Shown one piece after another: positions 8,119 to 17,497 of a stretch of DNA of 64,000 nt; the first letter of the stretch is position 1; every line of letters begins with the position of its first letter. The translations under genes and the position numbers were made by a program. Below the pieces are notes generated by a model. That model saw only the letters and a list, made by a program, of their open reading frames with translations. It searched no databases and was not told the DNA's origin. Where the stretch lies: NCBI GenBank assembly GCA_023663945.1, contig JAMPGL010000003.1, positions 78,315 through 142,314 on the forward strand, given 5' to 3'. This DNA comes from Lachnospiraceae bacterium. GTDB lineage: Bacteria > Bacillota > Clostridia > Lachnospirales > Lachnospiraceae.

Positions 8119-8502
8119 TCTTGTACCTCCCTCAAGTAATTGATTGATTTCATAGCTCCGGAAGTATTCGGAACTACAGACTTGATTATACCAATAAGTA
8201 TAACAAATCGTTTTGCATTACTCTTTTTAATAATTGCTATAAATGTTTCAAAAATTGCTATCATTTCATTTTTTGCCATGAACATTTTGCCTTATTTTTC
8301 TATCATTTTCAAAAATTTTATGGTAATTCTGCCATGAACCTCCCTTTTTTCTTGTTCTCTCCTTGGAATTTCTGCATGTTTTTTGTTTAATTTCCGCTGT
8401 TTTTATGCTAATATAAAAATAGAAAAAAGCAATTTTTATAACCTTGGCGGCGCATGACAACTTATCCGCGCAATTTTTGACAGTCACGGAAAGGATTCTT
8501 TT
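8119..8502. promoter_or_regulatory. Divergent intergenic region between sugar operon and AraC regulator
   Basis: 384 bp, AT-rich, containing the promoters for both directions. On the minus strand TATAAT-like sequence sits at 8190-8185 but without a convincing -35. It is the natural place for AraC binding sites, although I could not identify a clear direct repeat. No further gene is visible. Confidence 0.5.
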
Positions 8503-9360
8503 ATGATTGAAATATTAAACGGCATCAAAGAGACGGTAGTCTACAAAGACATGGAAGGCTTTAAGGTTCATGACAACACGGACTACGAGGTCTATCCGGA
8601 TCACTGGCATACCCCCATTGAAATTATTATGCCCATTCAAAACTACTATCACATTTCCTGTAAAAAGGAACTTTTCACGGTACAGGAATGGGAACTTTTG
8701 TTCATCAACTCCGGCGTCATCCACGGTATGCCATCCACCATTCACGGGGAACGGCTGATTTTTCAGACGGATTTTTCCCTTCTGCACAACGTAGCCGGCT
8801 TAGAAGCCACCCTGTCAACCATCCCGCAGGTTCTCCTGCTCACGCCCTCCACCGCCCCGGCAATCCACGGGAGGCTGAAAGAGCTGATGCTGGAAATCTA
8901 CAGGGAATATTACAGCGATTCTATTCTGGTCAGTGCCTCCATCTACTCCAAATTTATCGAAATGATGGTCTTGATCGAGCGGGAATATACCGGCAAGCGG
9001 AACGCTCTCGACACTGCTTCTTCCAGAAAAAAAGAACACACCGAAAAGTTTATGGCTGTCTGCAGCTATATCCACGAGCATTGCACGGAGGATCTGTGCT
9101 TAGATGACGCGGCACGGATTGCCGGATTCAGCAAATATCACTTCACCAGACTTTTTAAAGATTTTACGGGAGTTACCTTTTATAAATATCTGAATAAAAA
9201 AAGAATTGAATACGCCGAAAAGCTGTTGGCAGATCCGGATCTGTCCATTACCGAAGTGTCCTTGCAGTCAGGATTTTCAAGCCTTTCCGCGTTTATCCGG
9301 ATGTTCCGGCTGTTCAAAAACTGCACCCCCACGGAGTTCCGCAGCCTCTATGAGGATTAA
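8503..9360 (+). CDS. AraC-family transcriptional regulator
   Basis: 285 residues. The N-terminal half is a cupin-like sugar-sensing domain (DHWHTPIEIIMPI around residues 28-40). The C-terminal half (about 183-283) has the two AraC helix-turn-helix units: LCLDDAARIAGFSKYHFTRLFK and LSITEVSLQSGFSSLSAFIRMF, then the family ending CTPTEFR. It starts at ATG 8503 after GGAAAGGA. It is divergent from the sugar ABC operon and is the likely activator of it in response to the transported sugar. Confidence 0.9.
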   Translation: MIEILNGIKETVVYKDMEGFKVHDNTDYEVYPDHWHTPIEIIMPIQNYYHISCKKELFTVQEWELLFINSGVIHGMPSTIHGERLIFQTDFSLLHNVAGLEATLSTIPQVLLLTPSTAPAIHGRLKELMLEIYREYYSDSILVSASIYSKFIEMMVLIEREYTGKRNALDTASSRKKEHTEKFMAVCSYIHEHCTEDLCLDDAARIAGFSKYHFTRLFKDFTGVTFYKYLNKKRIEYAEKLLADPDLSITEVSLQSGFSSLSAFIRMFRLFKNCTPTEFRSLYED

Positions 9361-9388
9361 GGGCGGCAGTTTTCCGCAGATGTCCGGC

Positions 9389-9421
9389 TCCGAATGCGTT
9401 CGGACTCTGAATGCATTCAGA
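9389..9421. repeat. Two tandem near-identical 16-bp palindromes between convergent genes
   Basis: TCCGAATGCGTTCGGA (9389-9404) and TCTGAATGCATTCAGA (9406-9421) lie 17 bp apart at the junction of the AraC gene and the MBOAT gene. Each can form a hairpin. There is no T-run, so they may be weak bidirectional stops or protein sites. Confidence 0.6.
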
Positions 9422-9436
9422 CTCCGTACGCTTTCC

Positions 9437-11035
9437 CTAAAAATTCACATACAGGAAGGAGCTGACGCCGCTTAAGGATAAAACGCTCCACACAAACAAT
9501 ACCGCCATAATCAGCCCGTGAATCAGCTTAGGCTTTGCGGATCTTACAAAGCTCACCGCCGTCCTTCCAAAAAATACCAAAATCAGCGCCCCAGCCAGAA
9601 TCAGCGCCATGCAGATATAATGGGCGTACTGCCAGATATCCAGATGAAGCACCTTGATCACATACCAGAACTCGTCCAGATTGAAACAGCCCGCCAGCTC
9701 CCAGTTCCATCTCCCGCCCTTTCCGGCTGTTATGGTCTTTAACAGCGTGACCGCCTCCTGCACGGAAGGCGCCCGAAAGAACACCCACGCCACATTTACA
9801 TACAAAAAGGTCGCCAGCACGCAGACGCCGTGTGCAATCCGCTTTCCCAGCGCAGGCACCTTTTCACAGCTTTTGACAATTCTTTTCCAAAATCCGCTTT
9901 CCATCACCCCGCGGGTAACCACGTACAACACGCCGTGCAGCATTCCCCAAATAAGGAACTGCACCCCTGTCCCATGCCAGATTCCGCTCAAAAAGAATAC
10001 CAATAGCACGTTTAAATAGGTTCTGGCTCTTCCCCTGCGGTTCCCCCCAAGGGGGATATACACATATCGGGTAAAAAAGCCCGTCAAGGTCATGTGCCAC
10101 CGCTTCCAAAATTCCAAGATATTCGCCGCCTGATACGGCGCGTTGAAATTCAGGGGCAGTTCTATCCCGAACAGACCGGAAATCCCCATCGCCATATCGC
10201 AGTATCCGCTGAAATCAAAATAAAGCTGTAAGGTGTAGGACAGCATGACAACCACGCCATCCCAGGAATTTAATCCCCCAAGAGCCCCATAGCCAAGATT
10301 TACTGCACTGCCGAAGGTATCCGCAATCAACACCTTTTTAAACAGCCCCAGCACGAACAGATAAAGGCACCGGAAAATCCGCTCCCAGTCCGCCTGACCC
10401 GAAGTGCCTGCCCATGCCGTACTGCCTGTTTCGTCTGTTTTGCCTGTTTTATCTGTTTTGTCCGCTTTGCCTGTTTTATCTGTTTTGTCCGCTTTGCCCG
10501 TTTTATCTGTTTTGCCTGCTATTCCCGATATTTCCTGTATCTTGGGCAAAAGCTCACCGGGAAGCGCAATCGGTCCCTGCATCATTTTGGGAAAATAAGT
10601 CACATACAGTCCGTAAGAAAGCGCATGGATGTCCCGAACATTCCCGCGGTAACACTCCGCCAAAAAGGCAATCTGAGTAAAGGTATAAAAGCTGAGCGCC
10701 GGCGGAAGATATCTGCCCCCGGCAAGATACTTAAAACCGCACAAAACCCCCAGATGAAATACCAGTCCCGTCACCAGAATCCGCTTCGGTCTCGCATCCC
10801 TTTTCATCCATATGCAGAGCCCATAGTTCACTGCCATGCTGATAAGAAGCAGCGGCAGATGCTCGATTCCTCCAAATCCATAAAATGCCAGAGAGGCTAG
10901 GAGCAAAAAGAAGCCGGGAAGATTCTTTATTCTGTTGTCACGCTCCCCTTTGACCGCAATGCGCCGGGAAATTCCATAGCCCAAAAGCACCAGCGGAAAA
11001 AAGACAAATAAAAACTCATACGAATGAAATAACAT
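9437..11035 (-). CDS. MBOAT O-acyltransferase with a Lys/Thr/Asp repeat insert
   Basis: 532 residues, about 11 helices, MBOAT family (AlgI/DltB/PatA type) that carries acyl groups across the membrane for O-acylation of surface polymers. The signature FWKRWH (309-314) and the invariant His of SGIWHG (H354) are present. Unlike its six paralogues here, it has a low-complexity insert at residues 175-204 (units KTDKTGKAD), in the loop between GELLPKI and the next helix. It starts at ATG 11035, overlapping the stop of the upstream gene (TAATG), and ends an operon of GT-C type proteins. No SGNH partner is adjacent. Confidence 0.9.
   Translation of the reverse strand: MLFHSYEFLFVFFPLVLLGYGISRRIAVKGERDNRIKNLPGFFLLLASLAFYGFGGIEHLPLLLISMAVNYGLCIWMKRDARPKRILVTGLVFHLGVLCGFKYLAGGRYLPPALSFYTFTQIAFLAECYRGNVRDIHALSYGLYVTYFPKMMQGPIALPGELLPKIQEISGIAGKTDKTGKADKTDKTGKADKTDKTGKTDETGSTAWAGTSGQADWERIFRCLYLFVLGLFKKVLIADTFGSAVNLGYGALGGLNSWDGVVVMLSYTLQLYFDFSGYCDMAMGISGLFGIELPLNFNAPYQAANILEFWKRWHMTLTGFFTRYVYIPLGGNRRGRARTYLNVLLVFFLSGIWHGTGVQFLIWGMLHGVLYVVTRGVMESGFWKRIVKSCEKVPALGKRIAHGVCVLATFLYVNVAWVFFRAPSVQEAVTLLKTITAGKGGRWNWELAGCFNLDEFWYVIKVLHLDIWQYAHYICMALILAGALILVFFGRTAVSFVRSAKPKLIHGLIMAVLFVWSVLSLSGVSSFLYVNF
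10435..10520 (-). repeat. 27-bp tandem coding repeat inside an MBOAT gene
   Basis: Units encoding KTDKTGKAD repeat about three times with a 27-bp period and a finer 9-bp sub-pattern. The frame is kept. Confidence 0.75.
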
Positions 11036-11838
11036 TACTCCTCGTCCTCATAATACTTCTGCCAGCTGTCTACAATTTCTTTGCTGACCGGGTCAAGATA
11101 AATCCGGTAACCATCCACCTCGCCCACAAGCTCCAATCCGCAGAGAAGCGGATCCTTATCACTCTGCCGTCCCGGTGCCATCACAATATACTGGCAGTAT
11201 TCCTCCCGAACCGCCTTAAGAAGCTTATCCATGTCCACCACTTCACTGCCCTCCATCGCCTCGTAGACCGCATTATAATAGTCCCACTGGCCTACCAGCA
11301 TTTCTCTCCCGTAGGGCATATTGATCCGGGCGCTGTACTGCCTGACAAAATGAATCAAATCCGGAGGCATCACTGCGGATACCCTTGCATCAGGGTTTTC
11401 CGGCTCAATCAAATCGCAGATCTCTATCACCGTGTCCGGTATATGATAGGGATTTTCCGCCTTGGAAATGTAATCACTCTGGTAGACGAAGCTTCCGCAC
11501 AGGGCAATCAAAACCGCCGTAAGCGCCGTGCCTATCCTCCTGTGATTTTCAAACAGACGGCAGAAGCCGTAAATCGTGATGATTCCCATGGGGATTGTCC
11601 ACAAAATCCTATAATAAGTCTCCGGGTCAAGCCCTGCCGCCACAAAAAACTTACGGCTTAGCGGAAATAAAAACAGCAGTACGATTATCAGCGGAGCATA
11701 TACGAACAAAAGCCGGTTTCTCCGCTCCTTTTCCCGAAAAAGAAGATAAACCCACATAAGGAGCGTAAGCAAAAGCAGCAGTTTCAGCCCCGTATAGAGC
11801 TTAAATATAACGAAGCTTTCCATAAAAATTCCAAACAT
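11035..11838 (-). CDS. C-terminal part of a GT-C-like membrane protein (split gene)
   Basis: 267 residues with four or five helices in the first half and a soluble external domain (about 135-267). TYYRILWTIPMG and the final domain, which ends in YIVMAPGR...DGYRIYLD, resemble the C-terminal half of large GT-C type proteins. The upstream gene resembles the N-terminal half. The two are in the same frame, separated only by a TAG and four codons, with GGAGGTGA before this ATG. Either a nonsense change split one gene of about 640 residues, or the two parts are made separately from the good ribosome site. It overlaps the MBOAT start. Confidence 0.65.
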   Translation of the reverse strand: MFGIFMESFVIFKLYTGLKLLLLLTLLMWVYLLFREKERRNRLLFVYAPLIIVLLFLFPLSRKFFVAAGLDPETYYRILWTIPMGIITIYGFCRLFENHRRIGTALTAVLIALCGSFVYQSDYISKAENPYHIPDTVIEICDLIEPENPDARVSAVMPPDLIHFVRQYSARINMPYGREMLVGQWDYYNAVYEAMEGSEVVDMDKLLKAVREEYCQYIVMAPGRQSDKDPLLCGLELVGEVDGYRIYLDPVSKEIVDSWQKYYEDEE

Positions 11839-11850
11839 GCCCTCACCTCC

Positions 11851-12945
11851 CTACACGCCCAGCATGCCGTGCGTCAGCATCAGATACAACAGCACATAAA
11901 TCCCCCCGCTGACACATGCAAGCCCTGACCGTACCAAAATTCCAAAGCTTCTCTTGCCGGCTGCATACAAAAAGCCAAATCCAGCCGTCATCAGACAGCT
12001 TAACAGCACTGCAAGAGAACTGCTGGCTCCTCCCGCTAAATTAAGCGCCCCAAGCAGAAGCCACAGCCCAGCCTCCTTACTGTCCTCATACAGCAGCAGA
12101 AAAATCCAGATTACCGCCGGAATGACCACATTCCCTGCAAAGGACTTTCCCTGCCAGGTCCGGGTAAGGAAAAAGGTCTCCGTCGTGTATATGGAAATAT
12201 TTCCAAATACCTGCCACAAGGCAATCAGCACCAGAAACATGGGGAGCAGTTCCCTTTTCTTCCGAAAAAGCGCCCGCCCAATCTGATAATAAATCAAATA
12301 CGTCAGAGGAATCAGCACAAGCGGAAGTATGCTGTGGCAGACCACCGTTGCATGAATCCCGCTGACACTGCCGATGCACGCCTCCCAGATGGGAAAAAGC
12401 GCCAGCGCATGACGCACGTCAAGCGGCGCGCTTCTCCCCGTATAAGGATTCACCCGGTAAAGCGTGTCCACCTGCTGGGCAATCACCGCCTGTACACCGT
12501 AATACGCATCGTCTCCGTCAAAGGAGGCTCTGGTGAACGCCATATACATTTGAAAGAGTACCAGCAGCAAAAACAAAGCCAGCAATACCTTTTCTTCCAT
12601 GCCAAGCGTCCAAAAACGCTTAAATCCCTCCCCCGGCGAATCTGGAAAATCCCATTCCATGCCTCTTTTCCTTCCGCGGAATGCTAAAAGCGCCCCTAAT
12701 ACCGCCAGAAGAACCGTCAGGGGCAGAAAGCATTTTAAAAAGGTGCTGTAGCCATTGTATACCGCATAAATCACTACCGGGATGCCCACAATCTCCACCA
12801 GTGCAAACTGCAGAATATATCCGGCGATAAGCACCACACCCGGCGTCCGCTGTTCCCTCTTTAAAAGCGGCATCACAAGAAGCCCCATGCAAAAAGGGAT
12901 CAGCAGAAGCCATAATAGTAAACTGAATGTTTTTAAAATGATCAT
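11851..12945 (-). CDS. N-terminal part of a GT-C-like (DUF6077-type) membrane protein
   Basis: About 364 residues, roughly nine helices. An acidic loop motif SFDGDDAYY after the fourth helix resembles the Asp pair that binds substrate in GT-C enzymes, which use polyprenyl-phosphate sugars. I recall this layout as the DUF6077 group, with moderate certainty. A TTG six codons further up overlaps the stop of the previous gene, but ATG 12945 with AAGGA nine bases upstream is the better start. The protein ends at a TAG just before the in-frame continuation described for the next gene, so it may be one half of a split enzyme. Confidence 0.65.
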   Translation of the reverse strand: MIILKTFSLLLWLLLIPFCMGLLVMPLLKREQRTPGVVLIAGYILQFALVEIVGIPVVIYAVYNGYSTFLKCFLPLTVLLAVLGALLAFRGRKRGMEWDFPDSPGEGFKRFWTLGMEEKVLLALFLLLVLFQMYMAFTRASFDGDDAYYGVQAVIAQQVDTLYRVNPYTGRSAPLDVRHALALFPIWEACIGSVSGIHATVVCHSILPLVLIPLTYLIYYQIGRALFRKKRELLPMFLVLIALWQVFGNISIYTTETFFLTRTWQGKSFAGNVVIPAVIWIFLLLYEDSKEAGLWLLLGALNLAGGASSSLAVLLSCLMTAGFGFLYAAGKRSFGILVRSGLACVSGGIYVLLYLMLTHGMLGV

Positions 12946-12959
12946 TTCCGGGTTTCCTT

Positions 12960-14537
12960 TCAACTGTTTTTAAGACGGAACAAATAAAAAGTGAACTCCA
13001 AATCCCCCTGATGCCAAGGCGCCTGCGCCGCCAGTTCATACTTGTCCCATATCACATCCGGATATTCATTCCTTGCAATGATATAGTCCGTTCTGCCCTC
13101 CCTGATATACTGCTCCTGATCTTTCAGCACATCATCAAGGTGAATCGTCTGCGTCTGGAACCACCTGCAGGTGGGAACAATATCACACACCGTATAGAGC
13201 CCCGCATCCAGACAGCTAATATTTAATAATGTGGGATTTTCCGTCTCCTCTACAATTTCTTTAAATTGGTATAAAAACAAATCCTCCCTCTTCTCGCTCA
13301 TAAAAGGGATATTCATGGACAAGCTCCAAACCATGCCAGCGCAGACTGCAAGCGAAAACAGCATTCCAAGAACGATTCCCGCTCCGCCGGACATAAGCCT
13401 GCCAAACACGCCTTGGCGCCTTTGCAGCCTGCCCGCTGTCCATTCTAAAATTTTCCCACAAAAGCCAACTCCAAGCGCTGTAAAAATAGAAAGAGGAAGA
13501 GAATAATAGGGAAGCTCAGAACCTCCCACGTAGATCCCCAGAAACAGGAAAAAGCAAAGCGTCAGCAGATTAAATCTTTCCAAGAGCTTTCTCTTCCTGC
13601 CGCAAATAATCCATAAACAGCCTGCAATCACAAATACAAAATAAACAAAATTATCCCGAATCAGCCAGTATAACAGTTTTGCCAGCGTATACACGCGCTC
13701 ATACAGCCCCGGTCCTTCCGTATTTAAATTGCTGTAAGCAAACACATTAACATAAACATACCCAAAATACCATTCATACAATCCATTTTGAACGCCAAAA
13801 TAAATCAGCCATGGAACAAACGGAACCGCCATTCCAAATAAGAAAATCAGACATGCCTTTACCGCTCCCCAGAAATCCTTTCTCACAAGAAAAGCAAAAG
13901 CCGCGCACATCATCCACGCAAAAAATAGTCCAAGCACCGTAAATTTAATATTAGCGGCAATTCCTGCAAGAATACCGCCGATAAAAAGAGTTTTCCGGCT
14001 CATCTCCCTTTGCGGATAATCATTTTTAAAATAAGCTAACGAAAGATACAGCCCCCAGACCAAAAAGGGATAACAAATCTCCTCCGCGCTCCCTCCCCAA
14101 TAAAAGCTCTTAGAACAAAACGCAGCCGCCAGCGTGACCGGCGTCAGCAAAAGTGCCGTTCCCCTCTTAACATAAAGCTGTAAAATCCTAAAAATCCCCA
14201 AAAGATCGGCTGCCGCTAAAATAATTTCCAGAAAGAAAACTCCCAAAAAGGTGGTGTGAGACACCAGATAAGCCAGCCCGTACAAAAAATAGAGATACAT
14301 ACCCTTTTGATCGAACACATCCCGATAAGGCATTTTCCCGTTAAATAACGCTTTCCCCACAGAGAAATAACTGTTTGCATCGTCCCAGTTATTGCAAGGG
14401 TACAAAAACGAAGAACGGGACGCAAGCATCAAAATCACAAACGCCGAAAGAATCAAAAAGAAAACCTCTCCCGCCTTTTTATTTTTGAGTAAATTCGTAT
14501 TTTCCTGAAAGTAATTCATACTGCACTGTTTCTCCAT
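12960..14537 (-). CDS. GT-C family membrane glycosyltransferase (PMT/ArnT-like)
   Basis: 525 residues, about 11-12 helices and a short external C-terminal domain (about 430-525). The first loop has NNWDDANSYFSVGKALFNGK and PYRDVFDQKGMYLYF, which matches GT-C glycosyltransferases that take a sugar from a polyprenyl-phosphate donor and add it outside the membrane. It begins an operon with the split GT-C-like pair and an MBOAT. Two starts are possible, ATG 14537 (no clear ribosome site) and ATG 14519 (GGAG 12 bases upstream). The sugar is unknown. Confidence 0.8.
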   Translation of the reverse strand: MEKQCSMNYFQENTNLLKNKKAGEVFFLILSAFVILMLASRSSFLYPCNNWDDANSYFSVGKALFNGKMPYRDVFDQKGMYLYFLYGLAYLVSHTTFLGVFFLEIILAAADLLGIFRILQLYVKRGTALLLTPVTLAAAFCSKSFYWGGSAEEICYPFLVWGLYLSLAYFKNDYPQREMSRKTLFIGGILAGIAANIKFTVLGLFFAWMMCAAFAFLVRKDFWGAVKACLIFLFGMAVPFVPWLIYFGVQNGLYEWYFGYVYVNVFAYSNLNTEGPGLYERVYTLAKLLYWLIRDNFVYFVFVIAGCLWIICGRKRKLLERFNLLTLCFFLFLGIYVGGSELPYYSLPLSIFTALGVGFCGKILEWTAGRLQRRQGVFGRLMSGGAGIVLGMLFSLAVCAGMVWSLSMNIPFMSEKREDLFLYQFKEIVEETENPTLLNISCLDAGLYTVCDIVPTCRWFQTQTIHLDDVLKDQEQYIREGRTDYIIARNEYPDVIWDKYELAAQAPWHQGDLEFTFYLFRLKNS

Positions 14538-14646
14538 TATTCTGAAGCAGAGTTACCCCGCCATCTAATCTGCCCCCGTTTTGCACTGATTCCATCAGAA
14601 GTGCCAGAAGCACCTCCTAATATGATACCATAAATCAGTTATTCAG

Positions 14647-14675
14647 TAGACACTTTTTTTAAACTGTGCTACAAT
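14647..14675 (+). promoter_or_regulatory. Sigma-A type promoter for the FAD oxidoreductase gene
   Basis: TAGACA (14647-14652), 17-bp spacer, TACAAT (14670-14675), about 45 bases before the start at 14722. Confidence 0.55.
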
Positions 14676-14721
14676 TTTAAGAAATGTATTAAATTTCAAA
14701 CAGGCAGAACGGAGGATTACT

Positions 14722-16296
14722 ATGAAAAAAGCATTGGTCATTGGTGCCGGTCCCGCGGGACTGACAGCCGCCTACGAGCTTCTCACGAAGTCAAAGGATA
14801 TTGAAGTCACCGTCTTTGAAGAAAGTGACTGCTTCGGCGGCATATCCAAAACCGTTAACTATAAAGGGAACCGTATGGATATGGGAGGCCATCGCTTCTT
14901 TTCCAAAATTCCTGAAGTCAATAAATGGTGGGATCAGATGCTTCCCATGCAGGGAGCTCCTACCTACGATGATATCCTCCTTGACCGTCCTATGCCTCTT
15001 GCGGAAGGCGGTCCCGATCCGCAGAAGGAAGACCGGGTAATGTTGACCCGCCATCGCGTATCCCGTATTTATTTTGATTCCAAATTTTATGATTATCCGA
15101 TTTCCCTTAAGCCGGAAACCTTTGCTAATTTTGGCCTGTTAACCACGCTGAAAGTAGGCTTTAGTTACCTTGCCGCCCTGATTCATAAGCTTCCAGAGGA
15201 TAATCTGGAAAACTTTTATATCAACCGCTACGGCAGAAAGCTTTATTCCATGTTTTTTGAAGCTTATACCGAAAATTTATGGGGACGGCATCCCAGAGAA
15301 ATCGATGCCTCCTGGGGCGCGCAGCGCACCAAGGGCATGTCCATTACGGCAATTATCAAGGACATGCTGGGCAAGGTGTTTAAAGTTAAGAACCGCAAGG
15401 TCGAGACATCCCTGATTGAGCAATTTAAATATCCCAAACTGGGACCCGGTCAGCTTTGGGATGTGACTGCGGAAGAGATTCAAAAGCTCGGCGGAACCAT
15501 CCTCAAAAATGCCAGAGTTACCAAATTTCACAAGAATAAAAATAATGTGATTACCTCTCTGACTTACGTTAAAGACGGGGAAGAGCACACCATGGAAGGG
15601 GATTACTTTATTTCTTCCATGCCTGTAAAGGATCTGGTCGCCGGCATGAACGATGTTCCCGCCGACCCTGCCAGAATCGCGGCAGGACTTCCTTATCGCG
15701 ATTATATGACTTTGGGCGTTCTTGTTCCCAAGATTAATCTGGAAAACAAAACAGATTTGAAGACCGTAAGCAACATTGTCCCTGACTGCTGGGTCTACGT
15801 TCAGGACAGAACCGTTAAACTTGGACGTTTCCAGATTTATAACAACTGGTCTCCTTACATGATCAAAGATTTAGAGCATACCATCTGGATTGGATTGGAA
15901 TACTTTGTAAATGAGGGCGATGAATTCTGGAACATGACCGAAGAGGAATTTTCCAAATTCGGCGTTAAAGAAATGATTAAGATGGGACTGATCGACAGCG
16001 CCGATGTGGTTTTGGACACCCACATGGAAAAGGTTAAAAAAGCGTATCCCGCTTACTTTGATACCTACGACGAGATTGATACTCTGGTGGATTACCTCAA
16101 GACCATTGATAATCTCTACTGTGTAGGCCGCAATGGACAGCACCGCTATAACAATATCGATCATTCCATGGTCACTTCCTTTGAGACCGTCAAAAATATC
16201 CTTTCCGAAACAAAGGACAAGTCCAACATCTGGAATGTCAATACGGAACAGGAATATCACGAGGAAGCCAAAACAAACGAAGCGGAAGTAGATTAA
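14722..16296 (+). CDS. FAD-dependent oxidoreductase, UDP-galactopyranose-mutase-like
   Basis: 524 residues. The N-terminal dinucleotide fold is clear: [16 protein letters not shown] (6-21), Glu at the end of the second strand (VTVFEES) and [18 protein letters not shown] is typical of the group of mutase or desaturase-like flavoproteins often found in polysaccharide loci. The C-terminus [20 protein letters not shown] closes the FAD site and resembles UDP-galactopyranose mutase relatives. It may interconvert or oxidise a nucleotide sugar or a lipid-linked sugar; the exact reaction is unknown. ATG follows ACGGAGGATTACT. It is transcribed alone. Confidence 0.82.
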   Translation: MKKALVIGAGPAGLTAAYELLTKSKDIEVTVFEESDCFGGISKTVNYKGNRMDMGGHRFFSKIPEVNKWWDQMLPMQGAPTYDDILLDRPMPLAEGGPDPQKEDRVMLTRHRVSRIYFDSKFYDYPISLKPETFANFGLLTTLKVGFSYLAALIHKLPEDNLENFYINRYGRKLYSMFFEAYTENLWGRHPREIDASWGAQRTKGMSITAIIKDMLGKVFKVKNRKVETSLIEQFKYPKLGPGQLWDVTAEEIQKLGGTILKNARVTKFHKNKNNVITSLTYVKDGEEHTMEGDYFISSMPVKDLVAGMNDVPADPARIAAGLPYRDYMTLGVLVPKINLENKTDLKTVSNIVPDCWVYVQDRTVKLGRFQIYNNWSPYMIKDLEHTIWIGLEYFVNEGDEFWNMTEEEFSKFGVKEMIKMGLIDSADVVLDTHMEKVKKAYPAYFDTYDEIDTLVDYLKTIDNLYCVGRNGQHRYNNIDHSMVTSFETVKNILSETKDKSNIWNVNTEQEYHEEAKTNEAEVD

Positions 16297-16306
16297 TTTT
16301 AAAAAA

Positions 16307-16357
16307 GGCTGTCGCATTAATTGTATGTGCTTTGCTTATTGCGACAGCCCTTTTTTA
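16307..16357. terminator. Bidirectional terminator after the FAD oxidoreductase gene
   Basis: GGCTGTCGCA (16307-16316) pairs perfectly with TGCGACAGCC (16340-16349). A-runs precede and T-runs follow, so it serves the convergent radical SAM gene as well. Confidence 0.85.
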
Positions 16358-16374
16358 TTTTATTGCAATAATTT

Positions 16375-17355
16375 TTACTTGCGGAAGAGCGACTGTCTCG
16401 CCCCATGATGAGCATCGCGGTTCTTCAAGGTATCATCCACTGCATCCATCCGAAGACCTGCGTCAATAAAGTCGCAATATTTACAGAACGGAAAATCTCC
16501 CCGGCTTTTGCGGATTGCCTGACGCAGTTTCTGATACTCTGCGCTGTTCCAAGCCTCCTTTAAGGGCGTCACATTTAAATCGGCAAGGTTCGTTGCTTCA
16601 AAATTATCACAGCAGCAGATTCCCATTCTTCCATCTGGAAAGATAAACATATCCGTATAAGGCATCAGACAGGTTTCCTTGATGATTTTCTGGTTATTCT
16701 GCTTATTGGGCGCACTGCCGGCACGATTGGTCAGCACCGCATCCATATAACGCATTTGAATCAAAAGCTCGACATCCTGAAACTCATCCGGATGCGCCTT
16801 GGCATATTCATAAATCTCATTCACATTATCATGAAGCTTCATATCCCTGCAATAATTATTGATAATCAATTGATCTACATAAGGGATGATTTCTTTTACC
16901 TTATCCACCGTGAGCAGCAGTCCGTTGGTCGAAAGAAAAATAAAGCAATCCGGCAGCTGCTCCCTGCAATATTTGTGGAACTCCACAATCCGCGTATCTA
17001 GGAAGGGCTCATTATTTCCATAAAGGGTCAAATGCCCCTTATATCCCCAATCCCTGAGCTGATCGATGATGCTGTAAAACAGCTTGTCCTCCATCCTTTT
17101 GTAAGGCCGCTTTTCGGCGTTCTTATTTGCAGTACAGAATGAACAAGTGCTGTTGCAGCGATTGATGGTCTCTAAGTTGACCACAAGCGGCATGGGAGGC
17201 TCTTCTCCCTTAAAAAAGTATTCGATATATTTTCCTTGTAGTTTGTTTCTGGTAAGAAATTGAAGCTTTAAATAGCTTTCCGAAGATAATTTGGGAAATC
17301 TTTTCTGAAGATTCCACCCCAATACTCCTCCAAAATTATGAAATTTAACTGACAC
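16375..17355 (-). CDS. Radical SAM/SPASM protein
   Basis: 326 residues. The cluster-binding motif CNSTCSFC (Cys67, Cys71, Cys74) is followed by YGNNEPFLD, a variant of the GGEP motif, and STNGLLLT. The C-terminal part has the SPASM pattern: CLMPYTDMFIFPDGRMGICC and CKYCDF, for extra Fe-S clusters. The start is a GTG at 17355 behind GGAGGAAAATACA. Such proteins in surface glycan regions are poorly understood; they may epimerise or oxidise sugars or modify a peptide. No precursor peptide gene is visible nearby. Confidence 0.85.
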   Translation of the reverse strand: MSVKFHNFGGVLGWNLQKRFPKLSSESYLKLQFLTRNKLQGKYIEYFFKGEEPPMPLVVNLETINRCNSTCSFCTANKNAEKRPYKRMEDKLFYSIIDQLRDWGYKGHLTLYGNNEPFLDTRIVEFHKYCREQLPDCFIFLSTNGLLLTVDKVKEIIPYVDQLIINNYCRDMKLHDNVNEIYEYAKAHPDEFQDVELLIQMRYMDAVLTNRAGSAPNKQNNQKIIKETCLMPYTDMFIFPDGRMGICCCDNFEATNLADLNVTPLKEAWNSAEYQKLRQAIRKSRGDFPFCKYCDFIDAGLRMDAVDDTLKNRDAHHGARQSLFRK

Positions 17356-17497
17356 TGTATTTTCCTCCGTCTTCTTTCATTAAAATGTCATTTTCAAAAT
17401 CTATATCATGATCTGTCTGCATCTTTTAAAAGCACCTTCTCATTATAGCTTATGCAATTTAAAAACACAACACAAACACTTCTCCATTACTCGAAGG

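Noticed and set aside
8202-8219. cre-like site (catabolite control) before the sugar-binding protein gene
   Set aside because: The minus-strand sequence TGCAAAACGATTTG has one base too many for the cre consensus, so I do not call it.
10404-10680. Plus-strand ORFs with repeated Phe/Cys/Leu or Ser/Val/Leu
   Set aside because: Mirror images of the Lys/Thr/Asp repeat in the MBOAT gene; no ribosome site.
14479-14595. Short minus-strand ORF (MESVQNGGRLDGG...) upstream of and overlapping the GT-C gene, with AGGAGG further upstream
   Set aside because: 38 codons, no recognisable feature, and the ribosome site is 17 bases from its ATG. It may be chance; at most a leader ORF.
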